NCBI GenBank assembly: GCA_030015575.1
Contig: JASDDO010000016.1
Coordinates: 460,240,141-460,304,140 of the forward strand
Source of the DNA: Agapanthus africanus
Taxonomy: Eukaryota > Streptophyta > Magnoliopsida > Asparagales > Amaryllidaceae
Length of the DNA: 64,000 nt
Reading direction: 5' to 3'
Under the pieces are notes generated by a model. The model saw only the letters and a list, made by a program, of their open reading frames with translations, ran no database searches and had not been told where the DNA came from. Position 1 is the stretch's first letter, and each line of letters begins with the position of its first letter. Below, in pieces: positions 45,839 through 56,914 of this stretch. Position numbers and translations under genes: made by a program.

Positions 45839-47435
45839 AATACTCCCAAACTTATCTTTTACTCATCCCAAGCAAACCATTTTATTTTAAAGAAAAAACA
45901 AAAGTCCTAAACTCACTTTCGTAGGCGTCACGGTTGCACTTAGAGTATGCAACAAGCCTTTCAAAGTTATAGGTGTCTCTAATAGGAGGAGTGTTGTCTC
46001 TTGAGGGTTTTCAGCGGATACTACCCACAAAATCCCGTTAAGTTAGCCATCGACTCTAATCCTACAGTTTACATCTAAGTTAGAAATTCTATCATCCTAA
46101 GTAAGAAACTCCCAACCTGCGTTTTTCACTCCTCACTTTTGCTTAACTTAAGCCCATACGTCCTGCATGCTCGTGCAATAGCGTCGTTTCCTCTCATGAA
46201 TTTAACTTCAATATCCTCGAACAGAATAAACAATTATCGTGTCAGATTAGGAAGTTCTATATTCTTTCTATAGTTTGGTCACAAAACTGGGATTTTATAT
46301 TCTATAATGAAACAATAAGCCTTAATTTTCACCCCATTTCTTCCCTGCCTTCGTTCCTTACATACCTTTGTGATCGTGCAAAACATATATATTTATATCT
46401 ATATAGAACGATGTCTTACAAAAACTGTTTCTATATCTATATGGAACGGTGTCTTACAAAAACTGTCTCAAACTACTTCTTAGCCAAGATTATTATCCAT
46501 AGGTAATCATGAACCTAATTTGGGGAGAACACTTTCTTGGTAAGTACTATTCAAGAAAAATCATCGATATGTACCCTCGAATCTAGTGTGTAGAAAAATG
46601 CTCATGGTAACTTTTTTTATCTCAGATCTAGCTCATCCAAACAGGTGTGTGTGTAGAAAAGGTGTGAGTTTACTCCAACCAAGCTCAAAATGTGTTATCC
46701 TACGACTTAGTGTTCATTAAAGACATCAATACTTTCCCATATTTTGACCTCACTTATCTTTTATAGAAAAGTTTTCTATGTGTTTTTCTTTCATTATCTT
46801 TTCTTATAGGGCTAATTATTTAAATCTCAGGACTGACGATGCGTGTAGTGTTTCAAAAAGGTATAAGAGCTTAACTTGAGATCCAGGAGGGTTATCTTTT
46901 AGGTTTTTCATTTCTACACTTAGAATCTAGTTATTTGTAACCTATATATTAATCTTTCGAACTCGAGTCTAAATAGCCAACTTTACGACAAAGCTTTTAT
47001 GTTTTGTAACTTTTTCAATTTTTATGAGTTTTCAAAGGGTGTTTTCTAAATTTTTATATGTTTTGAAAAATATCAATGCAATGCGGAAATATAAACATGA
47101 TGCATGATGCAATGGATAGACAAGGCTCACTGAGTATAACCCCAAACTTAAACTGGATAGTGTCCGCACTGTCATGTCACCAAAGAGGCCAAAATTGTTG
47201 GAGGTCACAAAACTTGTCGGAAACCTATATTATTACATTTTTTCACAAAATGAGTATTCACCGGACAACAATACTCATAAAAAGGGTAATTTCACCAGGC
47301 AAGAAATTTCCCGAAAAGAAAGAAAAAATACATGTAAATTGTCCCCCCCAACTTAATTAAAACAGTTTTTCCACTATTTAAATAAGCGGGGAAAGAAAAT
47401 TATTAATTTATACAGGGCTTTACATAGACCAAAGA
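45839..47435 (-). other. interior of the old Athila-like element, with stem-loop/purine modules
   Basis: Homologous to 53581-55220. It holds three purine modules equivalent to those of the young element, at 45839-45880, 47138-47176 and 47342-47385. There is no coding capacity. Confidence 0.75.
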
Positions 47436-47709
47436 TCAAAACCAACCACTCAAATGTTTTATCACAGTGAGACCAGGGTTGGTGAAAGAACGTGTAAAGG
47501 AAATGTGAGAAGTATAGGCGATGGGTTTTGCGTCTCGATCGGTGGAGACGAGAGAACGAGTGTGCATGGAAATGAAGTGGTAAAAGTCAGGGAATGGACG
47601 AATGACTCGCATGCACAAATAAGAAAGTGGGAGAAACTGGCGGTTCCATTGCTTCATTCGATATGCGAGAATGATAGCAAATGGTTTTCCTCTTTGGTTG
47701 ATGGTTTCC
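47436..47709 (-). pseudogene. tail of the orphan frame in the old element
   Basis: The minus strand keeps a stretch similar to the last ~60 codons of the 564-codon frame (ISFTRSFTNPGLTVIKHLSGWF compared with the corresponding tail at 55220-55330), with a different stop. The rest of the frame is absent. Confidence 0.5.
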
Positions 47710-49390
47710 TGTCCTGCTTCCCAAAAGAGCGGTAACGGCACGTGACTAGACCCGTGACGTATTTATTCCAAGAAGATATTTTCTCGAAACAAATACGCTA
47801 AGCGTTTATAAGCAATACAAAAGGTACAAGAATAGACAAGTGAAATAAAATCCAACATCGATATATTTACATTCAAAGAGTTTACAACTGATTATAAGAT
47901 ATTAAAGCACAATACAAAAATCCTTAAACACGAGGCGTACTGGAAAAGTAAAGTGCAGAAAGAAAACTAGTAGTCGGTTTGTGAAGTTAGTTGGGAGTAC
48001 TCCTCTTCAGTCGGTTCCACCACCGTTGTCCTTAACTCACTTGACGATCATTCCAAGGATAGAAAGAAAATATGGTGGAATGCCCATCAGCGAATTTTCG
48101 CTCGGTAAGTCCCCAAAAGGAGCATGGGTATAAAGTGTGATAAAAGACATGTATGTACGAAGGACCTAAATCTAATGTAGTAGTGAACATGTAAGAGTAT
48201 TAATTAGACATGTGTAGATTAATGTATTTTAAGCATGACAATGTATATGAACATGGTTATTATATTCTAACGTGGTTGTTTGTATTTCGATAAGGAAGGT
48301 ATGCACATATATGAGAGTTGTCCGTCAAACCTACGAACCCACGGCACAAGAAGTATAAGACCCCGCCAAATCCACTGGAAAACGGCACATTGATAGTCAT
48401 GTTAGGTGTCATTTATTAGACTCTCGTGCCATGACATATTTATTTTACTAAACTACCCCTTATCTCCGCGTATTTTAATATATAGACCAAGTTACAAATC
48501 TTGCCTGAATTAATAAATACATAAGAAGTGTATCATTTCAAGACTCAAGTCATGTATTCATGTTAAGTTTTAAGCATTCATGTCAAGTGTTCATGTCAAG
48601 TCATTATATATTCATGAATCGGGTCAAGTCTAGTCAAGCACGTAATAGGTTTGATCGAGTAAGTCATGTGGATACAATTGAGTTCATGTTAAGATCAAGT
48701 ATACAAGTCAAGGTTCAGATAAAGTTCAAGTTCAAGTCCGAGTTCAAGTATTGGTTCAAGTCAAGTATTCAAGTCAAGTTAAACTAACTCTATTTGACTA
48801 GGGAGATTCGGCAAGTGAAAGCATTGATTGTCTCCGGCTCTCCGAGACTCAAAAGAATAGGCCAATTAAACCCAACTATTATCTAAATACTAGTCATAGA
48901 AATTCTAAGGTATTTTAGTGAAAACTTAACTTTAGGGTATTTCAGTAAAACTAACATTTCTAGAGTTAAGGGTATTTTCTAAAAAAATCTAATTTTGAAA
49001 ACTTATTTCCCTTCTTAATAATTAGAAAATATAAAAATTAAAGTTATCCTCTTTTCTTTCATTTTAAAACTTATAAGAATTGTTTTATATTTTAAAACCA
49101 CTTTTCCTTCAAGACCGTGCCCCGTGAAGGACTCTGCGTCTCAGTCTACTAGACTTAAAACGTGCGATAATCCGCACTATTCGCAACAAGGCTCCCCTAA
49201 AGAGGGTTATAGAGACGAAATTGTAAAAAAAAAGTAAGGATTTAAATCTATTTTTTAAAACTAGAGATTATTTTAATAAAAACTCCTAACCATAGATTTT
49301 ACAAGTAGTTTAGAATTCGTACGCATGTGTGTGGAGTAGGTCGTTACCCGTCCGTTATCAATAGGCAATAAATCGCCGTTTAGCAGTTAG
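47710..49390 (-). repeat. LTR-like remnant, Tekay type
   Basis: It starts tgtcctgcttccc, followed by acggcacgtgactagaccc, close to the beginning of Tekay LTRs (compare 16527 and 23246). The right end is not defined; a gtgttaca end exists at 49833-49840, but the flanks do not match. Confidence 0.5.
48541..48790. repeat. degenerate CAAGT-type simple repeat
   Basis: Irregular runs of tcaagt, ttcaag and catgtcaag for about 250 bases. They produce a Lys/Phe/Ser-biased spurious frame. Confidence 0.85.
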
Positions 49391-50315
49391 AAAATTACCA
49401 TTAATTATAGTTCACGTAGGAGCAGTACGAAATTATATATTGAACATATATTACCACGGCTGAAAAAACAAAGCCTTGATTCTAGATCTTTGGACCAAAA
49501 CATAGATCTGTCACTTAAAAAAACAAGGATGATATTATGGAAGTTCAAAAACAACATGTTAAACCAATTTAAGCTTGCTACTGTATAAATCAAGTTTGAA
49601 CTTGGAACAGCATCAATGCATTTAGATTTAGATACTTTTAGTAGAACAATAAGTATTCTACTATTGTTTCACTTTAAATTACAAAGTAGTTAGTACATCA
49701 GATTTATATATTGGTTGCATTGATAATAAGACATCTTAGCAAATAGTATAAATATGTATATGATTGTTTGTTTGTATGGAATATTTTATGTTTACTGCAT
49801 GACAATGATGTGGTTCTTAATAATCTTGTATGGTGTTACAGTTGTTTAATTACAATAGGTTTGCAATACAATTTACAATTAAGCGTAATGTCATAGTGTA
49901 GCATTGGTAATATACGCAATGAGGAGGAAGATGGGACTTACTCAAGGTTAGAACGTAAGGAAACAGACAGAAAATTTCATTGAAGAGTTCCATCGAATAT
50001 CCGAGTGCAAATATAAAATGTCGATGGAACGGAGATCCGGAGGAATGGAAATGATTGTGTCGCTCACACGATCTCAGACCTAGCCATGGAGATCAAGGGC
50101 CGATGTTTTCGCTGCAGCTGTTGCTTCTGTTGATGTTGACGACGGCGACGATGGTGGATGGAAATCTCTTGGTGGTGAGAACAAGGAGAACGAGAGGGAG
50201 AATGATGGAGTGATGAGGCTCATAAACGGAAATTCCCCGGATTGCGACATGTGGGAGATGACATGTCGTCTACGCAAGCCCGCTGGATTCCTGGGGGCTA
50301 AGAAGGGGGAATCAG
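49391..50315. other. unassigned DNA before the 50.3-kb gypsy LTR
   Basis: AT-rich to 50040, then GC-richer. The GC-rich part has a short plus frame at 50103-50213 (listed separately) and a minus frame of 81 codons at 50325-50080. No known domain is seen. Confidence 0.4.
50103..50213 (+). CDS. possible 36-codon peptide with a signal-peptide-like start
   Basis: The frame begins MFSLQLLLLLMLTTATMVDG, a hydrophobic run ending in small residues as secretory signal peptides do, then a basic tail of 16 residues to a TGA at 50211. I do not recognise a peptide family. It may be a fragment of a longer spliced gene or chance: the opposite strand is also open here, and the following LTR cuts off the downstream sequence at about 50316. 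Confidence 0.2.
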   Translation: MFSLQLLLLLMLTTATMVDGNLLVVRTRRTRGRMME

Positions 50316-51034
50316 TGTGATACATTGGGAACCTTCCACGGGACCTTGTCTCCGAGGCGGTACCTGACCTTTTGGAAGCCTCCCCGGAGCATCCGCCCTA
50401 TGCAATTAGCAGCCAGCCAACAACTCGTGTGCAGCCGAGCTTTCACGACCTCCTTACTCGTCTCCGAGCCGATACTGAGCTAAGCTTCCTCGGCCTCCTC
50501 GCTCACCTCCGAGCTATCCACCGAGCCGAGCTTCCTTGGCTTCCCTGTTCAACCGAGAGCACGGAGCCCAAGCACGCCCGTAATGGCTTTGTGTATCTCT
50601 CCAGAACGAGATCTCTGCCGCTCCACGTCCCGCATCCCACGTTGGCACGTTCTTCATTAATGAGCGTATCCCGCTATTAATGGGCACATCCCGCCATCAA
50701 CACGAACGTGCCGCAGGGGCGTAACGGACGGCGAGAATCTTACGCCGGTTCGCCCGCCATGCGACCGCTATATAAACCTTCTCTTTCAGACGTCGCAGGT
50801 AAGAAAGACTCAATCCAATACTCCGCTACCCTGCCTTTATTCCTCGGTACTTACTTGATCGTCGGAGGGTCCTATGGTGGTCACCCACCCTAGGACTTCC
50901 ATTGCAGGTAGCTCGGCATCAACAACAACCCATTGAGATCTACACATTCAACCCTCACTTCTAATCTCGACTGTTCAAAACCGCTTGCAGCAAGATCGAC
51001 GGATGACAACAGCTAAGGGAGATTCTGACCTCCA
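50316..51034 (+). repeat. 5' LTR of the plus-strand Tat-type element
   Basis: Placed from the primer site downstream and the TGTGATAC start upstream. The start is approximate, since no partner LTR is visible. It has a clear TATA box. Confidence 0.65.
50769..50776 (+). promoter_or_regulatory. TATA box of the LTR promoter
   Basis: tatataaa within gcgaccgctatataaacc. Transcription would be expected to start about 30 bases downstream, near 50800, leaving a short R-U5. Confidence 0.7.
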
Positions 51035-51039
51035 TTAGC

Positions 51040-51054
51040 TGGTGCCGTCTATGG
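51040..51054 (+). promoter_or_regulatory. primer binding site
   Basis: tggtgccgtctatgg, close to the TGGCGCCGTCTGTGG primer site seen in many plant Tat elements. It lies five bases after the LTR end. Confidence 0.75.
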
Positions 51055-51107
51055 AAAAGGCGAAGGACATTTCCACCACAAAAAGTTGATCCACCGCCTT
51101 CGATTTA

Positions 51108-51868
51108 ATGTCAAGAGACAACCGCGATGATCCTAGTGTGAGCCATCCCGTCCTCTATAACGGAGGTGGGAGCGGTCCTACTCTCCCTCCTAACATCATC
51201 AACACCTTATCCGCTAGGATCGATAGGCTCACGATGATGGTGGATTCGCTCACCCGCATTCAAGCGGCCGGCCATGCCTACCAAACCACAGTTTCCTTTT
51301 CATTGCATGACGACGTACGCAGGATGATGGGAGCACACACTCAGGCTCTTAACCTCAATCGTGCTCATCCCGATGTTACCGAACGCCGGCGTGCCGATTT
51401 CGGCAGTTATGACCCACATGCGGGGAATGATTCCATGACCCGATAGGCGCTGGACAGCTCGACGCCCCGGTCTCAGGGGAGACCAGGCCATCGTTTCGAC
51501 ACCTGCCGTGTTTTCTTACCCCCTGAAGAGTTGTCGGTCAGTTCGCCTGGTTCCAGGCATGGTCGATGCCCCCACTTCCGTCGAGGCCGCGCATACAGCG
51601 AACATTGGGACTATCCACGAAGGCCCCCCCGAGGATTTAAGAGATGTGATAGAGTGAAATCGAAGCCGCTCCATCGTGCAAGCTCGGAGCAGAGATAGCA
51701 GGCGCTCTGACTATGAAGAATCCTTGAGGTACTAGCAATAGATCGAGGCCCTCGAAAAGAAAATTAAGGACATACGACAGGATGAACGCATGACTGGCGA
51801 AGGGGCAAGGTACTCCACTGATTCACTCATGAGGCCCTTTACAGAACGACTATTAGCTGAGCGTGTCT
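51108..51868 (+). pseudogene. gag N-terminal part of the Tat-type element
   Basis: An open stretch (51108-51446) has the segment LPPNIINTLSARIDRLTMMV, probably a coiled coil, as at gag N-termini. A TAG follows at 51444, then several stops. The last ~30 bases before 51869 are in frame with the gag core that resumes after the inserted element at 59693. Confidence 0.65.
51864..51868. repeat. target site duplication TGTCT, left copy
   Basis: TGTCT here and at 59693-59697, bracketing the young element exactly. Confidence 0.97.
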
Positions 51869-53580
51869 TGATCGCACGCTTTTGGCGTGTCGGATGTTCA
51901 AAGAATTTAAGTGTAACCGCGATCAGGACGGTGTCGCTTTGCAGCTAGCCGGTGAGCACGGGTCGGTCCACAGGGAGATGGTGTTATCTTACCTTCTTGC
52001 TTTAGACGAGTCAATAAAGAATCTTGTATGAGTTTTGTCTAACCTATGTGTTATCTGCAAGTATAAAGTTGTTAAGAAAATACGAAATTCTAAGCTAAGA
52101 AATCCGTACTCAAAACCTTTGAGCCGAGTCTTGACCAATTGAAGCTTAGCAATTGGCAACAACGTGGATTAGGGGATTAAGCGCGGTATTCGTGGAATCC
52201 GGCTTATTTACCCTTGTCCTTCCGTTCTTGTCTCTTGCCTTCGCCTCCGGCCAAACCGAACGCAACCGGTCGTGGTTAGGAATCACCGTTACCTTGTCAG
52301 GGTACGGTGCCTAACGGAGCGCTTGCGTATGGTTTGGGCGGAGTTCAAAAGGAAAATAACGGGAAAAGGAAATGAGAAGAAAATGTTAACTTATAAAACC
52401 GTATTAATTCTTAACAACAACAATAATTACAACATTCACAAAATAAACAAAAGAGAACAAAAAGAAGAGAACAAAGAAAAGAAAAGATACAAGTATTAAA
52501 GTGCATGAATAAAATTGCAAGTAATAAAAAGACAAGTAATAAAAAGCGAGTAATAAAAAGAACAAGAAAAGAACACGGAAGTAGAACCCAAGCCAAGCAT
52601 GTGCTCAATAGCCAACCCTTAAACTTGCAAGCTCAATGAAGAGGTTGCAAGATCAAGGGAAGGGTAGAAAACGCATGTGAAGTGAAGAACTAGTCCCGGG
52701 AGAAAATACGACCTTTGAGATCAATAACTAACCCTTAACCATTCAAGCTCAATGAAGAGGTTGAATGAGCAAGAGAAAGCAAAAATCTCAAAGGGGAAGA
52801 AGAAGCACAAGAGAATGATACAAAACCCTCATCTTTATTCACATCCATAAAAAGCTCTCACTACAATTCATGGAAGAGGAATGAAGAAGAAGAAGAAAAA
52901 GAACTAAAAACTACAAAAGAAAGAGGAACAAAAGAATACAAAAGAATGCCCCTTGGCTTTGGCAAGTTCTGCTGTATTTATAGGCAGGGAAATAGGGTTC
53001 TAGGGCAACCAGCAGACCAGAGATGAAGTTCCAAGAATACCCCCAAAAACCGTCGGCAAGTGGGCCCCACATGGCCGCGGAAGGGCGGCCAAAACCCCCA
53101 TTTGGCCGCGCTTCCGCGGCCGTTTGGTGGAGTTGGGCAGTGGTCTTTTCTGTGGGTTCCTGGTTTGGTGTCCCCTGTTGTCTGATACATGTAGTTTCTG
53201 AAATTACTTTCACATTTCTTCCAGAATTTCTGTTGAGGAAAGGTGGACTTTTTGTCAAGATTTGGAATGATTGCCTCGAGCTCCGCGTAGATCTCTTGGA
53301 TCTTGTGCTACCATTGAGCCTTGTGCCTGAAAACGACATTGATTTGACATTTTGTCTTCCTAAACTGGTATCTGGCAGCATACGGATGAAGAGCGGAGAC
53401 CGTGTTTTATCAGTGGTTGGCAGGAACCCGGATATTGTCGTGTTTTCCATGAATTTCACCGTTTTAGGACCGAGAACCTGTATTCTGCAAATATGTGATA
53501 AACACGGATAAAAAGCACCTACCTATAAACACACGAGCGTAAGAATGGGCGGTATAAAATGCAGTATTCTGTTATGAACA
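51869..53580 (-). repeat. 3' LTR of the young element
   Basis: TGATCGCACGC..TTATGAACA on the plus strand. It is indistinguishable from 57981-59692 in the stretches compared. Both LTRs have a TATA box on the minus strand (52982-52975 here). Confidence 0.97.
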
Positions 53581-53619
53581 AATACCCCCAAACTTAACTT
53601 TTGCTCGTCCCGAGCAAAA
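53581..53619 (-). promoter_or_regulatory. polypurine tract with adjoining 9-bp stem-loop (module 1)
   Basis: On the minus strand a perfect 9-base stem with a 3-base loop (53619-53599) is followed by gttaagtttgggggtatt, which directly abuts the 3' LTR. This is the plus-strand priming site by position. Confidence 0.85.
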
Positions 53620-55035
53620 CCAATTATTCACAAAAATAAAATGATAACCGCACTTTCGCAGGGAACGCGATTGCACTGAGCATGTGCAACAAGCCGTTAA
53701 ACCTCTAGGTGTCCCTAGTAGGAGGAGTGTTGTCTCCTGAGGGTTTTCAGCGGATACTACCCACAAAATCCGGTCAAGCTAGTTTTGTAAAATAACTAAG
53801 ATTCAAACCCCTAAAGTTTTGTTTTAGAAAATAACAATTCTATTATCCTAAGTCTAGACTATCGAACCTTTATTTTTCACACCTCGCTTCTTATTTAACT
53901 ACAGATTTTATATGTCTTTACGTGCAGTGCAAATAGTGTCGTTAAGTTCCCGAAAGGTCGAATAAAGTCATTATGTCACACAATAAAGCCCAGATAACTA
54001 TTTTAAAAGGATCACATAAGTTTTATAGAGAGTTAAGCATTTTTCAAGTTTCGTTTTCCAGTAAGGTTTCAACTTCAGAATTTCTATCTTCCTTAACAGG
54101 AAACTAAGTCGTGTTTTTCACTCCACCTTATTCTTGTTTTCATTTCATACACCCCTCTGTGACTGTGCAATAGTCTTTATCATAGAATAAAACCTTCATA
54201 TCTCCGTTAAATTTTTTTATAAAAGCCTGTCTTTTATCAAGATTATTCTCACACAAAGAACCGTTAGGAATTTTAACTCGGAGAGAACACTTGCTTGACT
54301 TTGTTTTAAAACTGGACTTTCTAGGCTTCTTAGCGAGCTTTGGGCCAATGCACCCAAACCAGTTGGTTTTAGGGCATTAGGTGTAGAAACACCCCAGCGG
54401 ACTTAATTACTCAAGTTACCTAGGTCCAAAAACAAAAGACAGATTGTCGTGAAAATCAGATGATTTAATACGAACGGAGATATAACCGGCAGTTCAATTA
54501 TTTTTCAGATAAAAGACGTGTTTAGTGGGTTTGGTGTGTAATCATTCCAATCAAGTTTCAGATGGGTTATTTTTCAGACTTAGTTCCAATTAAGGCATCA
54601 ATAACATTCCTTCATATTCACTTACTTCATTAACTATTCTTGATATATTACTTATTTCAGAACAAACCTATTTGATCCTCAGAAAATCATTTATCTATTT
54701 AAAAGTTTTTTTTTTTTTTTTTTACATAAAAGACTTGTCATCTAATTTTCAAGACTCACAACACGTGTAGTGTAATGTAAAGACGTATATCAGCTATAGT
54801 TAACTTCAAAGGAGAGTTATCTTTCAGGTTTTCAAAATCTAAACATAAGATTTAGTTATTCCTATCTTTTCAAACAAAAACCGTCGAAATGTTGAATCAG
54901 AGTTTTTCCACTAGCTAACTTGACAGAAAAGTTTTTATGTTTTTAGAAAAGTTTCAGATTTTTATGGATTTTATGGATTTAATATGCAGATGCAAAATAT
55001 ACATATGAATGCGAAGGAAGAAAGCTTACCGAGCA
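53620..55035 (-). other. non-coding 3' region of the young element
   Basis: About 1.4 kb between modules 1 and 2. AT-rich, no frame over 60 codons with recognisable content, one oligo-T run near 54706-54724. It is homologous to 45880-47137 in the older element. Confidence 0.7.
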
Positions 55036-55073
55036 CACCCCCAAACTTAAACTTGACAGTGCCCTCACTGTCA
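55036..55073 (-). promoter_or_regulatory. stem-loop plus purine tract, module 2
   Basis: On the minus strand tgacagtg-aggg-cactgtca (8-base perfect stem) is followed by agtttaagtttgggggtg. Confidence 0.75.
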
Positions 55074-55160
55074 GGCTATACCAAGAGGGTCAAAATTGCC
55101 GGCGCTTCCTAAAAACAAATTATATACAACAAAGAAAACAAAAAATATATACAAAAAAGG

Positions 55161-55200
55161 TTTCCCCCCCAAACTTAAGTAAAACAGTGTTTCCACTGTT
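55161..55200 (-). promoter_or_regulatory. stem-loop plus purine tract, module 3
   Basis: On the minus strand aacagtg-gaaa-cactgtt (7-base perfect stem) is followed by ttacttaagtttgggggg. It lies 20 bases after the stop codon of the 564-codon frame. Confidence 0.75.
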
Positions 55201-55219
55201 AAGCGTTGAAGTTTCAGGA

Positions 55220-56914
55220 TTAGGGGGGAAAGAACAGTATCCATCTATACAAGGCCTTACACAGGCCAAAGGTTAGCACCAACCATTCAAAAATCTTATC
55301 TCTGTAAAGCAGTGGCTGGTGAAAGAAGGTGTAGGGAAAAGAGAGAGAAAATACGCGAGACCGTAAGTGGAGAGAAGTGGAATGCGGTCTCGGTAGATGA
55401 GAGGAAGAAGAATGGCGGAAGGGAAAAAGAAGTGGAATACGAACTTGAGGGTGCAAATGGAGTGAATAGATTAGCACAATTTGTGATGAGTGATGTGTAA
55501 ACAGCGATTGTGCTATTCTATTAACCCGTCGAGAGATTGGGTCAAATCCCTCAAGATTTGTAAGCAACCATGGGTACGCCGAACCTGGTAAACCAGACAT
55601 ATGAAATGAGAGCGAGACGGGTTCTTGCAAGGTCGGAACGATGGAACGGATGGAGGGAAGTGGTTGAGGAAGGTTATCGGTTAAAGGTTCAGGAGGGTGT
55701 ACACAGTCAATGAAAGGAACAGGATGAATTGGAAAGTCCGACTCATCATCAAGAACTGTTTCATCCTTAAAAATATCCTCAAAATTTTCTTCAAAGTTAA
55801 GCTTATCCATGCACATTTCTTCAAAATCAAGACGCATATGAAGTTCGGGAAAAACAGTTAAAGACTCGGGATGATGATTTGAAGAGACAAACTCAGCCAA
55901 ATCTACGGGTTCATCATCCAAAATGTTCCCAGCGTCAATATCCTTGATCAAGTGAAAATCTATATTCTCAGACACCTCATCAAAAGCATGGATATTAATC
56001 GATTCTGGTTCTAAGATGGAGGTGTAGAGGTCAAAAGGTTTAAGATCGGTTTCACTTGGAAGAGACCCTTCACAATCGGGCAAATCAAACACTACGAAGT
56101 CGCACAACTCATTCATCACTCTATCTTCAATTGATAAACCATGTGGGATACTCGATAGACTTTCAAAACAGGAGTTGTGGGATTCAATTTGGGACGGGTA
56201 GGTTTGATTTGGAAGGGGGTACATCTCACTCTCTTCACTCAAATTCACAGCCTGTCCTGCCGCCTCATCATACATTGAAAAATTTGGAGCTAGTTGAAAA
56301 CTAGCTACCGGGTCATTAGGTTGTATGAGAGCGGCCATGGACGCATTCAAATCCATCATCTGTTGGCTTGACGCTACCCTAAAGTCTTCCAACGACTGTT
56401 CTAGACTAGACATTGGTTGCGATGGGGTTTCAGTAAAAGATTCAAAGTTATTTGGATACTGAAAACTCCCAAACGGCTGTTCTGAAGCAATGTCTAGGGA
56501 AGGTGCAAAAGTAGGGTAGGATTGGTAGGAATTGAATGGCTGGACAGGAGTGGGATCAACAGGTGGATAAGACGGAGAATGGAATTGTTGATCCCAAGAA
56601 TTTGAAGTGGTGAAAGGAGTGAAAGATCGGTTACGGGATTGTTCAATATGTTCAGCAAGAGACATTGGTCTTGGGTTTACAACTGGATTTTCAAAAGGGG
56701 TATCAACGCAAGAAGGGGTGAATGTTTGAAACGGTTGATACGAAGTGGATTGCGAGGTCCAGTTGTTCGTCCTAGACGCGTCTATCCGATCTTTCAAAGA
56801 AATTTTGGGCATGGATGGGTCGTTCGATGTTCGGCTAAAGCAAGAACCGTATGAAGTAATTTCTGGTTGTGGGTACCAAAGTTCGGCAAGAGTTTTGCGA
56901 GGTGGAGTACCCAT
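55220..56914 (-). CDS. orphan 564-codon frame of unknown function
   Basis: The ATG at 56914 is in a good plant context (ACCATGG). The product begins MGTPPRKTLAELWYPQPE, reminiscent of the first residues of Athila Gag. Three degenerate repeats of a P-x-SL-x(2)-I-(D/E)-x-SR type follow: KISLKDRIDASR, PMSLAEHIEQSR and MSSLEQSLEDFR (residues about 37-190), between Pro/Phe/Tyr/Ser-rich linkers. The last repeat looks helical and resembles the region after the Gag core in Athila. Residues about 240-430 are strongly acidic. There is no gag core, zinc knuckle, protease, RT or integrase motif. The last ~90 residues are hydrophobic and basic and may be read-through of a former 3' region. It is perhaps a much reduced Gag-derived protein. 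That it is free of stops in so young an element supports translation but does not prove it. Confidence 0.6.
   Translation of the reverse strand: MGTPPRKTLAELWYPQPEITSYGSCFSRTSNDPSMPKISLKDRIDASRTNNWTSQSTSYQPFQTFTPSCVDTPFENPVVNPRPMSLAEHIEQSRNRSFTPFTTSNSWDQQFHSPSYPPVDPTPVQPFNSYQSYPTFAPSLDIASEQPFGSFQYPNNFESFTETPSQPMSSLEQSLEDFRVASSQQMMDLNASMAALIQPNDPVASFQLAPNFSMYDEAAGQAVNLSEESEMYPLPNQTYPSQIESHNSCFESLSSIPHGLSIEDRVMNELCDFVVFDLPDCEGSLPSETDLKPFDLYTSILEPESINIHAFDEVSENIDFHLIKDIDAGNILDDEPVDLAEFVSSNHHPESLTVFPELHMRLDFEEMCMDKLNFEENFEDIFKDETVLDDESDFPIHPVPFIDCVHPPEPLTDNLPQPLPSIRSIVPTLQEPVSLSFHMSGLPGSAYPWLLTNLEGFDPISRRVNRIAQSLFTHHSSQIVLIYSLHLHPQVRIPLLFPFRHSSSSHLPRPHSTSLHLRSRVFSLSFPYTFFHQPLLYRDKIFEWLVLTFGLCKALYRWILFFPP

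Larger units (their letters stand above)
40400..47709 (-). mobile_element. decayed Athila-like non-autonomous element (older relative of 51869-59692)
   Basis: 40400-41057 matches the start of the LTR of the young element (gctagccggt.. block). 45089-45838 matches the rest of it, including the GC-rich and tatgaaca ends. 45839-47709 matches the interior next to the 3' LTR (53581 to about 55440). The ATG-proximal part of the interior and the second LTR are missing; at 47710 a different LTR-like sequence begins. A 4026-bp solo LTR interrupts the surviving LTR. Confidence 0.75.

Noticed and set aside
47710..49840. Complete solo LTR ending gtgttaca at 49840
   Set aside because: The 5-base flanks tttcc and gttgt do not match, and the sequence after about 49390 does not look like LTR.
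52911..53459. 182-codon minus frame, repeated at 59023-59571
   Set aside because: It is in the sense direction of the LTR but spans the TATA box and the GC-rich block; no domain and no sign of a start context.
53023..53511. 162-codon plus frame, repeated at 59135-59623
   Set aside because: It lies antisense inside both LTRs of the young element. The repetition is explained by LTR identity, not by a duplicated gene.
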